Below are positions 46,740-58,438 of a stretch of 64,000 nt of DNA, one piece after another. Positions within the stretch are counted from its first letter, which is position 1; each line of letters opens with the position of its first letter. The position numbers and the translations under genes are program-made. Source of the DNA: Miscanthus floridulus (taxonomy: Eukaryota; Streptophyta; Magnoliopsida; Poales; Poaceae); NCBI RefSeq assembly GCF_019320115.1, contig NC_089583.1:81671928-81735927 (forward strand). The letters are read 5' to 3'. The notes under the pieces are model-generated. The model was not told the origin of the DNA. It saw nothing but the letters and a program-made list of their open reading frames with translations, and did no database searches.

Positions 46740-49700
46740 GCACGCAGGTCATGCTCTCTTATAGTACTGTTCGTAGACCTGTGAAAAAATATTAGAAACA
46801 AAAATCAATTGAGTACATGATGGAACAATACACAAAGTGACATTGCAACTAGTACTACCTCAGCATCATATTTCATCACTTTAGATCGACCATCATCAGA
46901 ACTATTGTATTAATTGAAAATCATGTCATTGACATACTTGATACGAAGATGTCCCAATATCAGCTTCAGAAAACCTTGTCCATCAAATAGACATTTAGCT
47001 CCCAAAGCTCTAGATTCTTCATCGCAAAGATACCACTATCATTGCTAAAGCTGAAACAAGATATGAGAAAGGCAAGACAGAATATTATAAGCACCACACA
47101 AAATGATATGATCTAAAATAAATAAATAAAAAAAGACTGTACACTACCTACTTCTTAGTCTACTAAGGTACATCTACATAGATAACTTTATATCCATGGA
47201 ACCCAAAGTCAATTTGAACAACTTCACTCCAGACTGTGGTCAAGTTTGGTACGTAAAAGCAGGTAGAGGAAATAATTACAGTGCAGATATATAATTTTTC
47301 TTATTTGAATAAAATTTCACATTGCATTCAAACAAAATGATGTGAATCCATATGCTGCTGCTACTTACAAATTCATCACGGACAGCTTTATGGAAATATG
47401 AGTCTGCTCCAAAATGTAGAGTACAGGAATCCAAGATTACAATCAATCTTCGAGTGATATACACAACAACCATATACCACCAATCATGGAAGAGAATTGG
47501 AAAATAAAGCCGACAAAATAACACAAAATGAAAAAGAAGGGATTATTAGCACAACTGCAATGCACACAACATATGTGCTAAAGCTTAAAAAAATTAAAAG
47601 GATGTGTTACTCACATATTGGTTGTGTGCTAATGACCTTGCATGACCAGCACCCTTAAAGCATTTCACTGCATTATCATATAGCTCCTTCTCCTTACTAT
47701 CATTAGGGCCGTGATTTCTAATAAAATAGTCCTACAAAAATAGATTGGTCAATATTATTTTATTTGATATAGTTACCACATGTAATTGAGAAAAAAGAGA
47801 AACAAATGACACTTACACCAACTTTAGAGAAGAAATAATGCTTGTAAGAATTCTTAGGATGTTTCCTATGGAATAACAATCTGCACAAAGCATTCACTAT
47901 AAAGTAATGGACCTTTCCTTGAGGCTTAAGAGAACTTGCAAGTGCACTTAATTTCACAACCACTTGCCCATAATCAATTACTGCAAGACTGAAACAAATG
48001 AAAACATTTGATAATTACTTGATTCAAGTGTACTCAAGAGTGGTGAAAACGCTAAGGATGTTGCAAACATTGAAAATTTACTTGGAATGTTCAGTTTCTG
48101 CCATCTTCAAAACAACCTCATATATGTCAGTTTCAAGTCTAGAGACTGTTATCTTCGAATGAGGCATCATATAAGGGCTCAACTTGTATTTGCTTGGGAT
48201 CACTATCCTCCTAGGACGATGAACAACCAACTTTGCACTAGAAGAGTACCAAGGACCTTGGTTTGAAAAGGACTCAGAGTCGTCTGACAAACCATTGCTT
48301 CCCATACTTTTTGCAAAAACAGAAGTCCCACCTCGATGGGATGGAAGAGGTGTAGGTGCCTGCAAAATCAAGAAAAAACATAAAGTTGTTCAAAAATCAT
48401 AAACTAAAAATTGACATAATAGGGTTCAAACTATTTCATTCTATTCTCCAAATACCTAACAAGCAAGCAAACAAACAAACATGACTGAGAGGTATAAAGA
48501 AGGGGACAACAGAAATGGTTCTATTGCCTTTATTGTCAATATATACAGCACTAGTACCACTAAGGTACACTAGAGCATGGATACTACTACAAGTACTTGT
48601 ACTAGCTATTACATGACTGAGAGCAGCCCCAACTACTAACAATTGTCCTTCCACTACCATGGTTGCACCAAAAGCAAAATCAGCAGGTTATCTCATAAGA
48701 CAATTGTCCCAAATTGATAAAACTAGAAATGCCATTTTACAATGTCAATGTGTACTCCAGAAGGGCTGATTGTAGCTAGAGGAACAGGAGCAATTGATTC
48801 TTCAGGAGTCTCAGTAAAAGGTAAAGACTCCATACGCACAAGGTCCTAATCAAGAAATACTACGATATTAGTTACAGAAAAGAGATCACAAGATATGTCA
48901 TAATACAAAATTGATCCAATCTAATGAACAAGCTTACAGTTTCAACATTGTCATTTCTCTCAGGTCTCAACAGTTTTATGATTGCTCATGCTACCGCTTG
49001 GACCAAATGGATTAGAACTCATCCAATCAATAAAAGTCCAATTTTCTGGTCCAGGGCTAAATCGAAAGTAGAAGCTGCTCTCAGATTGAACCTATCAAAA
49101 GTGAAAATAAATCAGGTGCTATAGTACAGTGAATAAGACAAACATATTACAACCACGAATTTCAAAAAAAGAACAAGTTACAAACATATTACCACAGAAT
49201 TGACTTTTTCATGCATGTCATTGGATATAGCACGTCGAATCCCAGATATCACTCGATCAATAGGACAAGCTGTACTAGCACCTGATAATGGACCAACAGG
49301 ACGACACAGTTTAGGGTCTTCAACATAATTTCCCAAATCATCCTCAGATTCAAACATTCTAAAAGATGGAATGCTAGGACTATTAAAGTAAGGAACCTTA
49401 TTCTTTATACAAGGTTTCTCAATAGCTGCTTTCCCTGGTTAATAAAAAACAAAATGGTAAAGAAGATTGAAAATTATAGGTGACAACAAAGGATATTGCA
49501 CATGTCAAATACCATAATTGCTTCATTTCAATTGTGCAATTTACTGCTATTAAAAGTGCAATCTAAAAAGTGCTAACCGTTAAGAATTTCAAAAGTGCAA
49601 TTTACTGCTAAAGAGAATGCAAACTACAAAATAGGTACTAACCGTTAAGATCTAGAGTAGGAGCTATATTTTCATCCAATTCAATTTCTTTTGAACTGCA

Positions 49701-52700
49701 GGGGATACTTTTTTGATCTGAAACATGAGGAATAGCACTAGAAGCAGCTTGGGCATTCTTCACTCCACAAAGACCGTGACCACTCAGATAACCAATAGGA
49801 TTCTTTGGACTAGGTGCTTCTCCTATTTGTCCTACACAGAGACCATGCTCAAACATGTGCCCAGTTCATATATCATAGATTTGTTAAGCATTTTTTCATC
49901 AGCAGAACAAACCTGGGGCCTTCTCAACCATACTCATAGAGGGGGCAGCAACAACGGCACTAGTTGCTTCGCCTTCCTGAACCATAGGAATCAAGGGGGG
50001 AGCAGCAGCTCCACTAGTTGTCTTGCCTTCCTAAACAATGGAAAACAAATGTAACAAGTCCAGTCAGTAGGATATTTCCTTTACTTGATCACTGCCTTAG
50101 TACTGTCTAGCAGGATAAGACACAAGAGAAGACCAGAGCACACTATCACATGGATAAGCATTCAACTTCCATTGTCATCCATCAAAAATAAAAACAACAT
50201 TGACAAACACATACTCACTTTTAGATGAAGCTTCTGACGTTTACTTGCACCTTTAGAAGTTTGCACTAGGACTTCCTCAACAATTACATGATTGTCCGCC
50301 GTACCTCCAATTCCAACATTATCAACATTTGTGTGAACTAAGGGGGGATTTACAAAGCCTTGTAGAGAGTCTTCGTCGAGTCATAGAGCCTACACTATCG
50401 GGGACTCGAAGATTGGGATGTTTTGCTTTTCCTCTTGCTATTCCTTGTACCGGAAGCTACACCTGAAAATATACAAAAAATATATATATGAGCAAGAGAT
50501 ACAAAAGTTAACTGAATGCTAAACCAATGTTACAGAACACTTCATCTACCTAGAGCTGGTGAGTCATTGCAAGGAAGAATTTCAGTTGACTGGGATGATG
50601 CATTTTTTCCTCTTCTGATTCGTTGCACCTGATTCTACACACGAAAAATATGCATAAATAGTATGAACAAGATATACAAAAGTTAATTCAATTTTGAAAC
50701 AAAAGAAACAGAACACTTCATCTACCATGACCAGATGAGTTAGTCGAAGGATGAATCTCAATTGGCTGAGAAGCAACACAATACTCAGTACCAGAAGCAT
50801 TGTATAAGCCATCTGATTCCATTTTCTTCGTCACAGAAGCTTCTTCCTTGGGATGGACATCTTCCACAATACCATCTATACCAACAGCAGCATCAACTTC
50901 TTTCGTAGCTATTTTACCTCTAATAGCAGCCATTCTTGGATCCAAGACATCTTCCAGAACAATACAATCTGCTGGAGAAGGCAGTGGGGCTTCATCTTCA
51001 GCAGGCACAACATCAACACCTCCATCATCAGCATTATCATGTGCTAGAGAAGCCACTCTGGCATTAGAATTCTGAGCCTCAGCAGGTGGGTCGGTGGCAT
51101 GACAAATAACGCTCATGCATGTACTTGAACATTTTGGCAACAAGTGTGCCGGGACTCCTATAACCAAGGCTTGTCAAGTGGTTTTCGAAAAGCTCACACA
51201 TAGCATCTTTGTCCTGTAATGTCAAGTTAATAGTACCATATGAATCATGTATTTTTCAATATAGAAGAATACTCATAAACATACTGGATAAGGCACCTAC
51301 CTCTATACGGATGAAATCACAATGTTTATCCAGAGTATTCCTAAAGGAATCACGAGCATTTGCCGATAGGTATGCTTCTGCATGGCAAGTGTCCTCAATG
51401 GATTTCACCTACACAAAATGTATTCAAGTCAGCCAGTGATCTCAAAAACAACTAAGAGATGTATGTGTCATGTAATACAACATGTAATACAACAAGAGAA
51501 CTCAAAAATAATGAAATCATCACATAGTTTGGCGGTGATATAACAGACAACATTTACCGGGTGCTTTCCATACTTCTCACCAGATACACGATCATAAGAA
51601 GCATATTTGTTAATCATCGAGCCCTTCCAACAGAGGATCCTTGGCAGATTTAGGGGGGAGCTCATTATGTTTTCCAAAGTTGACAAAATCAAGATAATAA
51701 GCCTACAAAAGATTTCAAAGACATCACTAAAATAGCATCCATATCCAAGACAAACAACAGAATACAGAGAAGAAAGGAGCAACAAAGAAACACTTATAGC
51801 AAGAAAGTATTTGTAGCCACCAATAGTGCTTCTATTCTTCTTTTTGTAGTTTGAAATCGAAGCAAACAACCAATCAAACACAAACTTGGACCAATCCCAT
51901 TCTTTCACCTTAGATACATCAATCTAAGCACCTAAGGTACTATGGGCTGGGAAGAGTACTAGAGTTTGCACACAGAAAAGTGGACAAAGCAACAACCATA
52001 AAGTACTGAAGCACATCATCATCAGACAAAGTGTCACCTTACCAGAACATATTAAGCTACTGAATTCAGTAAATATGGTGACAAACAAAAAAGAAGATTA
52101 GTTAGGTACTGAATTTACCTTTCTAGAATGTGTCCGGATGCCAGACCGTCTTGATTTCCCTTTGTTGCCAACAAACTCAACAAACTATAAGAAAAAAACC
52201 AAATAAATGGCTTGCATCACACTACAAAAGATATGGTGTAAATATATTATCATTCTTCCAACTGTTCTGGCTTAAAAAGAACAATAGTACCAAGATAACT
52301 AGATGCCAAGGAATAGACAAAATATTAACATAAAAATGATTTCCCTGGCCTAAGAATTTTGTAACTAGTGCTATATCAGACAACTGCGCTACAATTTAAA
52401 TATAGGAATCTTCACCACACAAATTTTAGAACATACTCCAGATAAGGCTTCCTGCACATGCTTGAAAGTCTTCAGCATCTCAGCAGTATCAATAACATCA
52501 TCTGTGGGATTTTGATCCTAAAAAAGGCAACAACATATATCATATTATTATAATACACAAGTGCACAAACAAAACGAAATCAAGTGAACTTAGTACCTCG
52601 CCAACATTCATAGAATCAGAGTTGTTGTCTTCTTCAGAGTTCATAGCAAAGTCATCCTCACTCTCACCATTTCCAGAATCAGCATCAGAAAGAAACTCAT

Positions 52701-52711
52701 CATCATCCATG
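46740..52711 (-). pseudogene. Ulp1/SENP-like cysteine protease gene, decayed, many exons
   Basis: Proteases of this family cut SUMO or related modifiers from proteins. The minus-strand gene starts MDDDEFLSDADSG at 52711 (exon 52598-52711, donor GTACTAAG). Later exons include VKEWDWSKFVFDWLFASIS (near 51900), NKYASYDRVSGEKYGKHP (51561-51702), VKSIEDTCHAEAYLSANARD (51303-51408), RRIVIPSKYKLSPYMM (48083-48360), VIDYGQVVVKLSALASSL (47818-47990) and YFIRNHGPNDSKEKELYDNA (about 47640-47732). The protease core follows: FHDWWYMVVVYI and VILDSCTLHFGA (47380-47515), then NDSGIFAMKNLELWELN (near 47045). Damage: Ser replaces the catalytic Cys in D-C-G, Asp-Trp stands where His-Trp is expected, and a donor reads ATAAGT at about 51796. 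There are frameshifts near 51655, 51115 and 46960 and several stops. Long acidic exons (50718-51213) look like the usual variable linker. Confidence 0.8.
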
Positions 52712-53029
52712 GCTACATAACATAACAAAAAAATTGGTTAATGACGTCATTGCTAGCTGCAGCCAATAAAAGAAGAAGCAAAACAACTAGCTCAAAAAGT
52801 AATTGGACGCTTATAGAACAAATAAAAAAATAACTGAGAGCCTTCCTAAAAAAATAACCTAAAACTCTAAACAACTCAATGACATGAATTTTAGGACAAA
52901 AAATGAACTAAGATCACTGGAATAACTAGAGCCAAATATATTATATATCATAGTTCAATATATTAATTACAAGCTAGCAATAGCTGGTATTTATAAAAAA
53001 ACCAATACTTATAATATCAACTAACCAAA

Positions 53030-53352
53030 CTACAACTCAATATCATCACCATCATTTACACTAGGATACCTATATCGGCACAGAGGGCACTGACTTATCG
53101 CTACCAAGCCACTAAAAATGCATATCTTGTGGAAGACATGCATACAAGGCATCACCCTCAGTGTCTCCATGGCATCCTCTAAAGCAACTTCGTCATCATC
53201 CTCTTTTCTGATATCTAAGACACCTAAGCAGATAGCACAGACATCAGTCGTCTTTCAAAGGACAACTATACTAAAATAGGTTCCCTTTCAACATGAGGAG
53301 CTGATGATTGAATAACAGGGGGACATGAAGAGCTCCGCATGCGCCTATCCAT
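53030..53352 (-). pseudogene. RING-H2 finger fragment (E3 ligase-like)
   Basis: RING-H2 proteins bring E2 ubiquitin-conjugating enzymes to substrates. From ATG at 53352 the minus strand reads MDRRMRSSSCPPVIQ, passes one TAG and one frameshift, and then gives TDVCAICLGV, acidic residues, RVMPCMHVFHKICIF and SQCPLCRYRYPS. The spacing is C-x2-C, then C-x-H-x2-H-x2-C, then C-x2-C, a complete RING-H2 ligand set. The chain ends DGDDIEL and stops at 53030-53032. It is about 107 codons and lies upstream of the Ulp1-like gene on the same strand. The stop and frameshift make it inactive. It could be a captured host gene or an accessory gene of this MULE family. Confidence 0.8.
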
Positions 53353-54788
53353 CTAAACTCAAATGATCAAAGATGAAAATATTAAAGCTACAATCAACAT
53401 ATTGGAAGTTTACAGAACAAATAAAGAAATAACATATGTATGGATTACAACTCAACTAGCTCTACACTGCTTTGTGCTAACACTACAGGTTCAGACTAGA
53501 AAAAACTACCACACAGAATCATCACAGAGTCAAATGTGATAACTAAACAGATCATCAAAGAACCTCTTCTGCTAGAAAGGCCATGACAAGTAGGATGGAA
53601 TCAATATCACCACCAATGTCAAATAGAGTAAAAAATTGGCAAATGTGAGAAACTAACCACACAACATTGGTTTGTCCCCGTATCACAAGCATTGGAAGGG
53701 AACAAGGAAGATAAAGGGCTAAATTTTGTAAGGCCCAAGCACCTATCAAATTACTTGATCTATCTTTTATTTCATCATAGATCACAAATTTTGCTAAAAC
53801 AACATTACATAATTGCACTATTGCACAATAGGTTACAATCTAGTGTGATAAACAATGATACTCAAGCAAAATGTTTGAAACCAATCTAGATTCCAGTGCT
53901 CATAGAATCATATAAAGAGATACAAATTCCAATAGTCTTTTAGTTTTTACATCACCTTGTGCTATCTTAGGAAATACAATACCCAACGAGGCATGATTTT
54001 GATAGTTAAGGTTCACTTCAATAGGCTGCCAAGATGTGTTCTTGCTGGATGCTAAATAGACATGATTATGTGTTCATCAGTATTATTCATACCATGATAT
54101 GCTATTCTAATTGCTCCACAAATTTCAAGCAACAAACCAAGTTCCGATGGCAAGACATTCGGATTGGTTAACAGTCAACATAGCCACAAATCCAAAACAA
54201 ACACAAACCTACTCATTTAGACCTCATAGAGCAAAATCTATCATAAAATACAAACATTTCTTTGATACTCCATTCACCAAAAAAGAGAGAGAACTAAGCA
54301 GATGTTATAGGTTAAACTGTAAAGTTTGCTTCAGCACACTAAATCAGCACACTAAACAATCAAACATATATATCCTTAGCTATTGCTAAACATTGTATGA
54401 TAAAAATAACCAAGATAACTAGTTCATCATCATTCCACCTCCATAATTAAGCAGTTACATAGCTTCATGGTTCAAAAAAGTAGCAGGCATCAATATATCA
54501 ATTAAAATTTCTTTCTAGTTGACAGTTTTTAATGTCAGAAAACGACTATTATACAATAAAATAACAAGTTAAAATATCCTATGCAACCTAGCAAAATAAC
54601 TTTAAGTCTAGCATTCAATTCTGAATGGGAATCAAGGCTTAGAAATGAGACTCAAATTGCATATGCCAATATGCTCGTGACCTCTATAGAAACCCTACCA
54701 AATATGACACAAGTTAACTGATCCCAATCACCAAACACTTGCCAATAAAGATACCCGGTTTAAAATTCAGAGTAAAGAACAGAGAAAA
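53353..54788. other. MULE interior, no gene recognised
   Basis: AT-rich. The minus-strand frame at 53555-53818 and the plus-strand frame at 54111-54389 have no recognisable domain or splice support. Confidence 0.5.
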
Positions 54789-55020
54789 TAAAGTTTCACT
54801 ATTTTGATTTCAACATGGGATCAGAAACAATGAAATCAAAATAAAAACTTCACTCGAGCACACAATATGCAGGCTTAACAATATTATTACCTTGCTGATA
54901 GCCTTCAGTGGGTACCCCCCTCCAAGCCTTGGATCTCTGCACCTAAATTCAGTTAAAAAATCAGTATGTCAACTAGCCATCAACAAGCTTGATGTACAAT
55001 AATGAAACCATCCTCACTAA
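54789..55020. repeat. Direct duplication with mini-exon, copy 1
   Basis: From aagtttcactattttgattt to cttgatgtacaataatgaaa this block recurs at 55886-56105. On the minus strand it holds a 57-bp mini-exon candidate (VQRSKAWRRVLTEGCQQ; acceptor tttag, donor gtaata). The word aacatgggatcagaaacaat occurs a third time near 55855-55880. Confidence 0.75.
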
Positions 55021-55885
55021 CCCATTGTGGCCCTCACCCCCCAAAAAAAAGTTGGCAACTTTCTTTGGCGAGTGCAGAGGTATGCAGGTGATAGAGTTTC
55101 TAGCGCACACATCCTAATGTCACTGACTCATTCACACAGATTGCAATAAGCTAATAGTCTTGGAACCACAACCTCAAATGAGCACTGGGTGCCAAAGTAA
55201 AAGGAAGTTTAAGAATGAAATCCATATAGGCAAAAGATGAACAGAAGTATGCATTTTGTCCACCATAGAGCGTCATCTGCTGGTGGTGTCCAACAAACTA
55301 TCCTCGCAGGCCAACAAATTTTTAGTGCTCCAGTCCCAAATTGAATCACCATGGTTATCAGCCATGTCTGATCCACAGATCAAGCCATCGTGCCCCACAA
55401 CTAAGAGAAAGTGAAGAATTGGATTACGAAGGGACCTGGGCCAGGCTCAGGAGGTAATTCAAAATAAACCAATCAATTAAGAATGCTTTAGGGTCAGTTC
55501 TAATTTTTTAGATGGGATTACTGGAGCACTTTTCTTAAAATAATTATTCTGACCGTACATACAAACATACAAGAGATAGAAATGATAGGACTCGCTACAA
55601 TAATTACTAGATATCCACATGAAATCCATCCTTCAGAAAAGTTCACCATATGCAGGGGAATATTAAGCTACGACGAGATAGGACTCGCTACTAATAAAAT
55701 TAGACTATGACCAACATTACAGTAATATACATGAAAATTGAACTACTACTATGTAGTACCAACCAAAAGAATTAAACTACTACAAACCAATAAGCATCAA
55801 CTAATCATCAGCAACAAAAGAGAAAAACACAAGCAGAGCCAAAAACTTCACTGCGACATGGGATCAGAAACAATGAAATCAAATT

Positions 55886-56105
55886 AAAGTTTCACTATTT
55901 TGATTTCAACATGGGATCAGAAACAATGAAATCAAAATAAAAACTTCACTCGAGCACACAACAAGCAGGCTTAACAATATTATTACCTTGCTGACAGCCT
56001 TCAGTGAGTACCCTCCTCCAAGCCTTGGATCTCTGCACCTAAATTCAGTTAAAAAATCAGGATGTCAACTAGCCATCAACAAGCTTGATGTACAACAATG
56101 AAATC
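55886..56105. repeat. Direct duplication with mini-exon, copy 2
   Basis: Second copy, 1097 bp after the first, with few differences. The mini-exon candidate is preserved with its splice borders. Alternative 5' exons of a minus-strand gene starting in the right arm would explain the arrangement. Confidence 0.75.
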
Positions 56106-57600
56106 AATCACAGATCTATATTCCATGGACAAATGCGACAGAAAGCAGGATCTATATTCCATGAAAAATCCACAAAAATATCGCACAAAAATCGCCAACA
56201 GATCATAGGGGTGTGAATACGAGACAGAGAAATGAATCGCAACGCGTAAATATTAGGAGCTAAATAAACAACTTGCAAATCATAGGTGGCCATGCACACC
56301 AAGCTGCTGCTTTATCAATCCAAACTTGCAAATCACAAACACACATTCTATCGACTCAAGCACCAGGCACTGGCCAGGCCTAAACACAACACAAGGGTAG
56401 GCTACATAAAGGATTTGTTTTGTATCCAGATGATCAAGTAAATCCACACTAAAAAAACAAAAGCCAAATGAAAATAAATTTGAAGGTAGGAGGAGCTGAA
56501 TTTATGGGGTCTGTGTTGAATAGAGAACCGTACTCTGATAGAAGTTTAGTACCATATAAAAAGAAAAATTTAAACTCATCAAGTTAATGAATAACTCACT
56601 GTAAATCAGAATTAGTATCTGAATCTGAAATGAACAAAAAAAAGAATATAAGGCAAGCCATACATAAACTTGTAAATCGGCAAACAACCTCCAGGAAGCA
56701 ACCAAAGATACCAAAGAAAGCAACATAAATCTTGACGGTCTGACAATATAGAAATTCATAGGTAAACTGAAATTATGAACTCAAAGGGAACGAACAAACT
56801 AGGACTTAGTGGTAAGCAACACACAAATTGCAGCTCAGAGCCAGGACCAAAACTTATAGTGTCAAAGGCAACAGGAAGGCCTAAACCTACTGGAAAGAAA
56901 GCACACAAATGAGAGCAGCACCTAAACATTTAATAACTTATATTGTATAGCCGATCATAGCCTCATAGGCCACAAATCAGCAAGGCTCGCAACATACCCA
57001 GTAGGCTAAACACGCAACAGCCACCAGGCTGATAAGCAGCAAACAACACCACAACATATGAGCTGAAACAAGTCGGCAACCCATAGGCAGTGCTAGGCTA
57101 ACAAATACAATATTACTGTAGGCCTAAGCTATGGGCACTAAATAGGAACACGTTGCGTATATCAGGGAAGAAAGCACATGATATGTATCAATGTAAGCAG
57201 CCCAAAATGCTACGGCCTACAGGGGCATCCTCGAGCTCTGCTTTGCAATGAACAAATGCTTTAGTTACTTATGCTGCACTACTTGCATGTTGCCTGTACT
57301 CAGGCCAGCGGCTGCAAATTTCCCTACATGATTGTTTACTTGAACAATCCATCAAACCCTATCAAGCTAGGCTAACAAAATGCTAGGCTAACAAATACAT
57401 GATTGTTTACTTGAAAGATACAATCCCTATCAAGCTATCCCTCCCCGTCACTACATCTTGCTGTCTCCTCCCCTATGACCTTTCGTTTTTCGACAAATCC
57501 CCACTACCTGTCCTCAATCAACCACAAATACCCCATCAAATACTAGAACAATCCATTGGCTAGCAAAAAGTTCACCAAAAATCGCTCCAGTCATGATCTG
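56106..57600. other. MULE right-side interior, no gene recognised
   Basis: AT-rich. aggtaggaggagctgaattt near 56484 matches the start of the minisatellite region at 43420. No coding region seen. Confidence 0.5.
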
Positions 57601-58420
57601 AGACAGAGGAGCGGCAGATCTGGGACTGGGTCACTAGGAGAGTGGGAGGGAAAGCTAGAGATCAGATTATCCTAGAAATCGCCACGGCAACCGACATCGG
57701 GCCTCATCGCCGCGCGTGGTCGCGAGTCCGCCAGGGAGGGTGAGATGCGCGTACAAATTTCTGCGAGGCGCGGGGGACGGCTTGGGCGGAGAGCGTCGAC
57801 AGGATCCAGCGGATTCCGTCGGTGTAGCCCAGGGGGACGGCCTGGGCGGAGAGTGTCGACAGGATCCGGGTCATTCCACCGGTGGAGCCCGGGGTCCGGG
57901 GGCTTCCGCCGGTGGAGTCGCGGCGCGGCGCCGCGGGGCAAGAAAGAGTGCGGCAGCGGCGTACTCTTAGTAGGACGCTCGTCGAAGACGGCCGGGAAAA
58001 CAACATTCAGAAGAAAGGGGACAAACCAAAACGCACTAGAAATCGCCGGTCGGCCCTAGCATCCATGGAAGACAAGAAGGGAGTGGAGAGAACTTACCTC
58101 GACGAACCCTAGAAATCGCCGGTCGGCCACCCAAGGAGAGCGGCGTGTCGCTTGGAGTCGCTTGGAAGAATCCCAAACGAAATGGAAATGGAGGGTGTGG
58201 GGTGGGGGACGGACGCCACTGAATCGGGCGCGACTCTCAAAAAATCAGAACTAGCACCGACATCCAGGTCCACAGGTCAGAGAAACAAAGACAACAGACC
58301 ACATCCAACGCCCAGCAGACGCACGCGAGATGGATCCGACAGACATAAAATCCATGTGCCAATGAAGGAAGAAACACACATGTGTTGTATAGCATTTCTG
58401 TTTTTTTTTTTGTTGGAGTG
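57601..58420 (-). other. GC-rich right end of MULE part B
   Basis: This end is GC-rich and carries two 60-bp tandem units (57772-57831 and 57832-57891, gggggacggc...gtcgacaggatcc). Its last 200 bp (58215-58400: gcgcgactc, ccgacatccagg, cacacatgtgt, tatagcattt) resemble 37765-37940 at the end of part A. A minus-strand frame (57672-57941) encodes Pro/Arg-rich repeats only. It may be the promoter and 5' exon of the minus-strand genes. Confidence 0.5.
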
Positions 58421-58438
58421 GATCCAGACGTTGTTAGA
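58421..58438 (+). repeat. 18-bp direct repeat, right copy
   Basis: gatccagacgttgttaga directly after the MULE right end (ttgttggagtg). Sequence beyond it (tgggggaaactgaaattcac) has no match to the MULE, consistent with host flank. Confidence 0.8.

Larger units (their letters stand above)
38750..58420. mobile_element. MULE part B carrying captured genes, about 19.7 kb
   Basis: Bounded by the 18-bp repeats (38732-38749 and 58421-58438). It contains left subterminal hairpin repeats, a FAR1-type MULE transposase on the plus strand, a 99-bp minisatellite, then minus-strand RHD3, Ulp1-like and RING-H2 sequences, and a GC-rich right end. I did not find convincing terminal inverted repeats, so the ends are inferred. 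Plant MULEs that carry Ulp1-like genes (for example the Kaonashi group) are known, which supports the association. All coding parts are broken. An alternative is a composite of several nested elements. Confidence 0.55.

Noticed and set aside
57672..58059. Pro/Arg-rich ORFs on both strands at the MULE right end
   Set aside because: GC-rich tandem units of 60 bp create them; no domain. At most a 5' untranslated or leader region.
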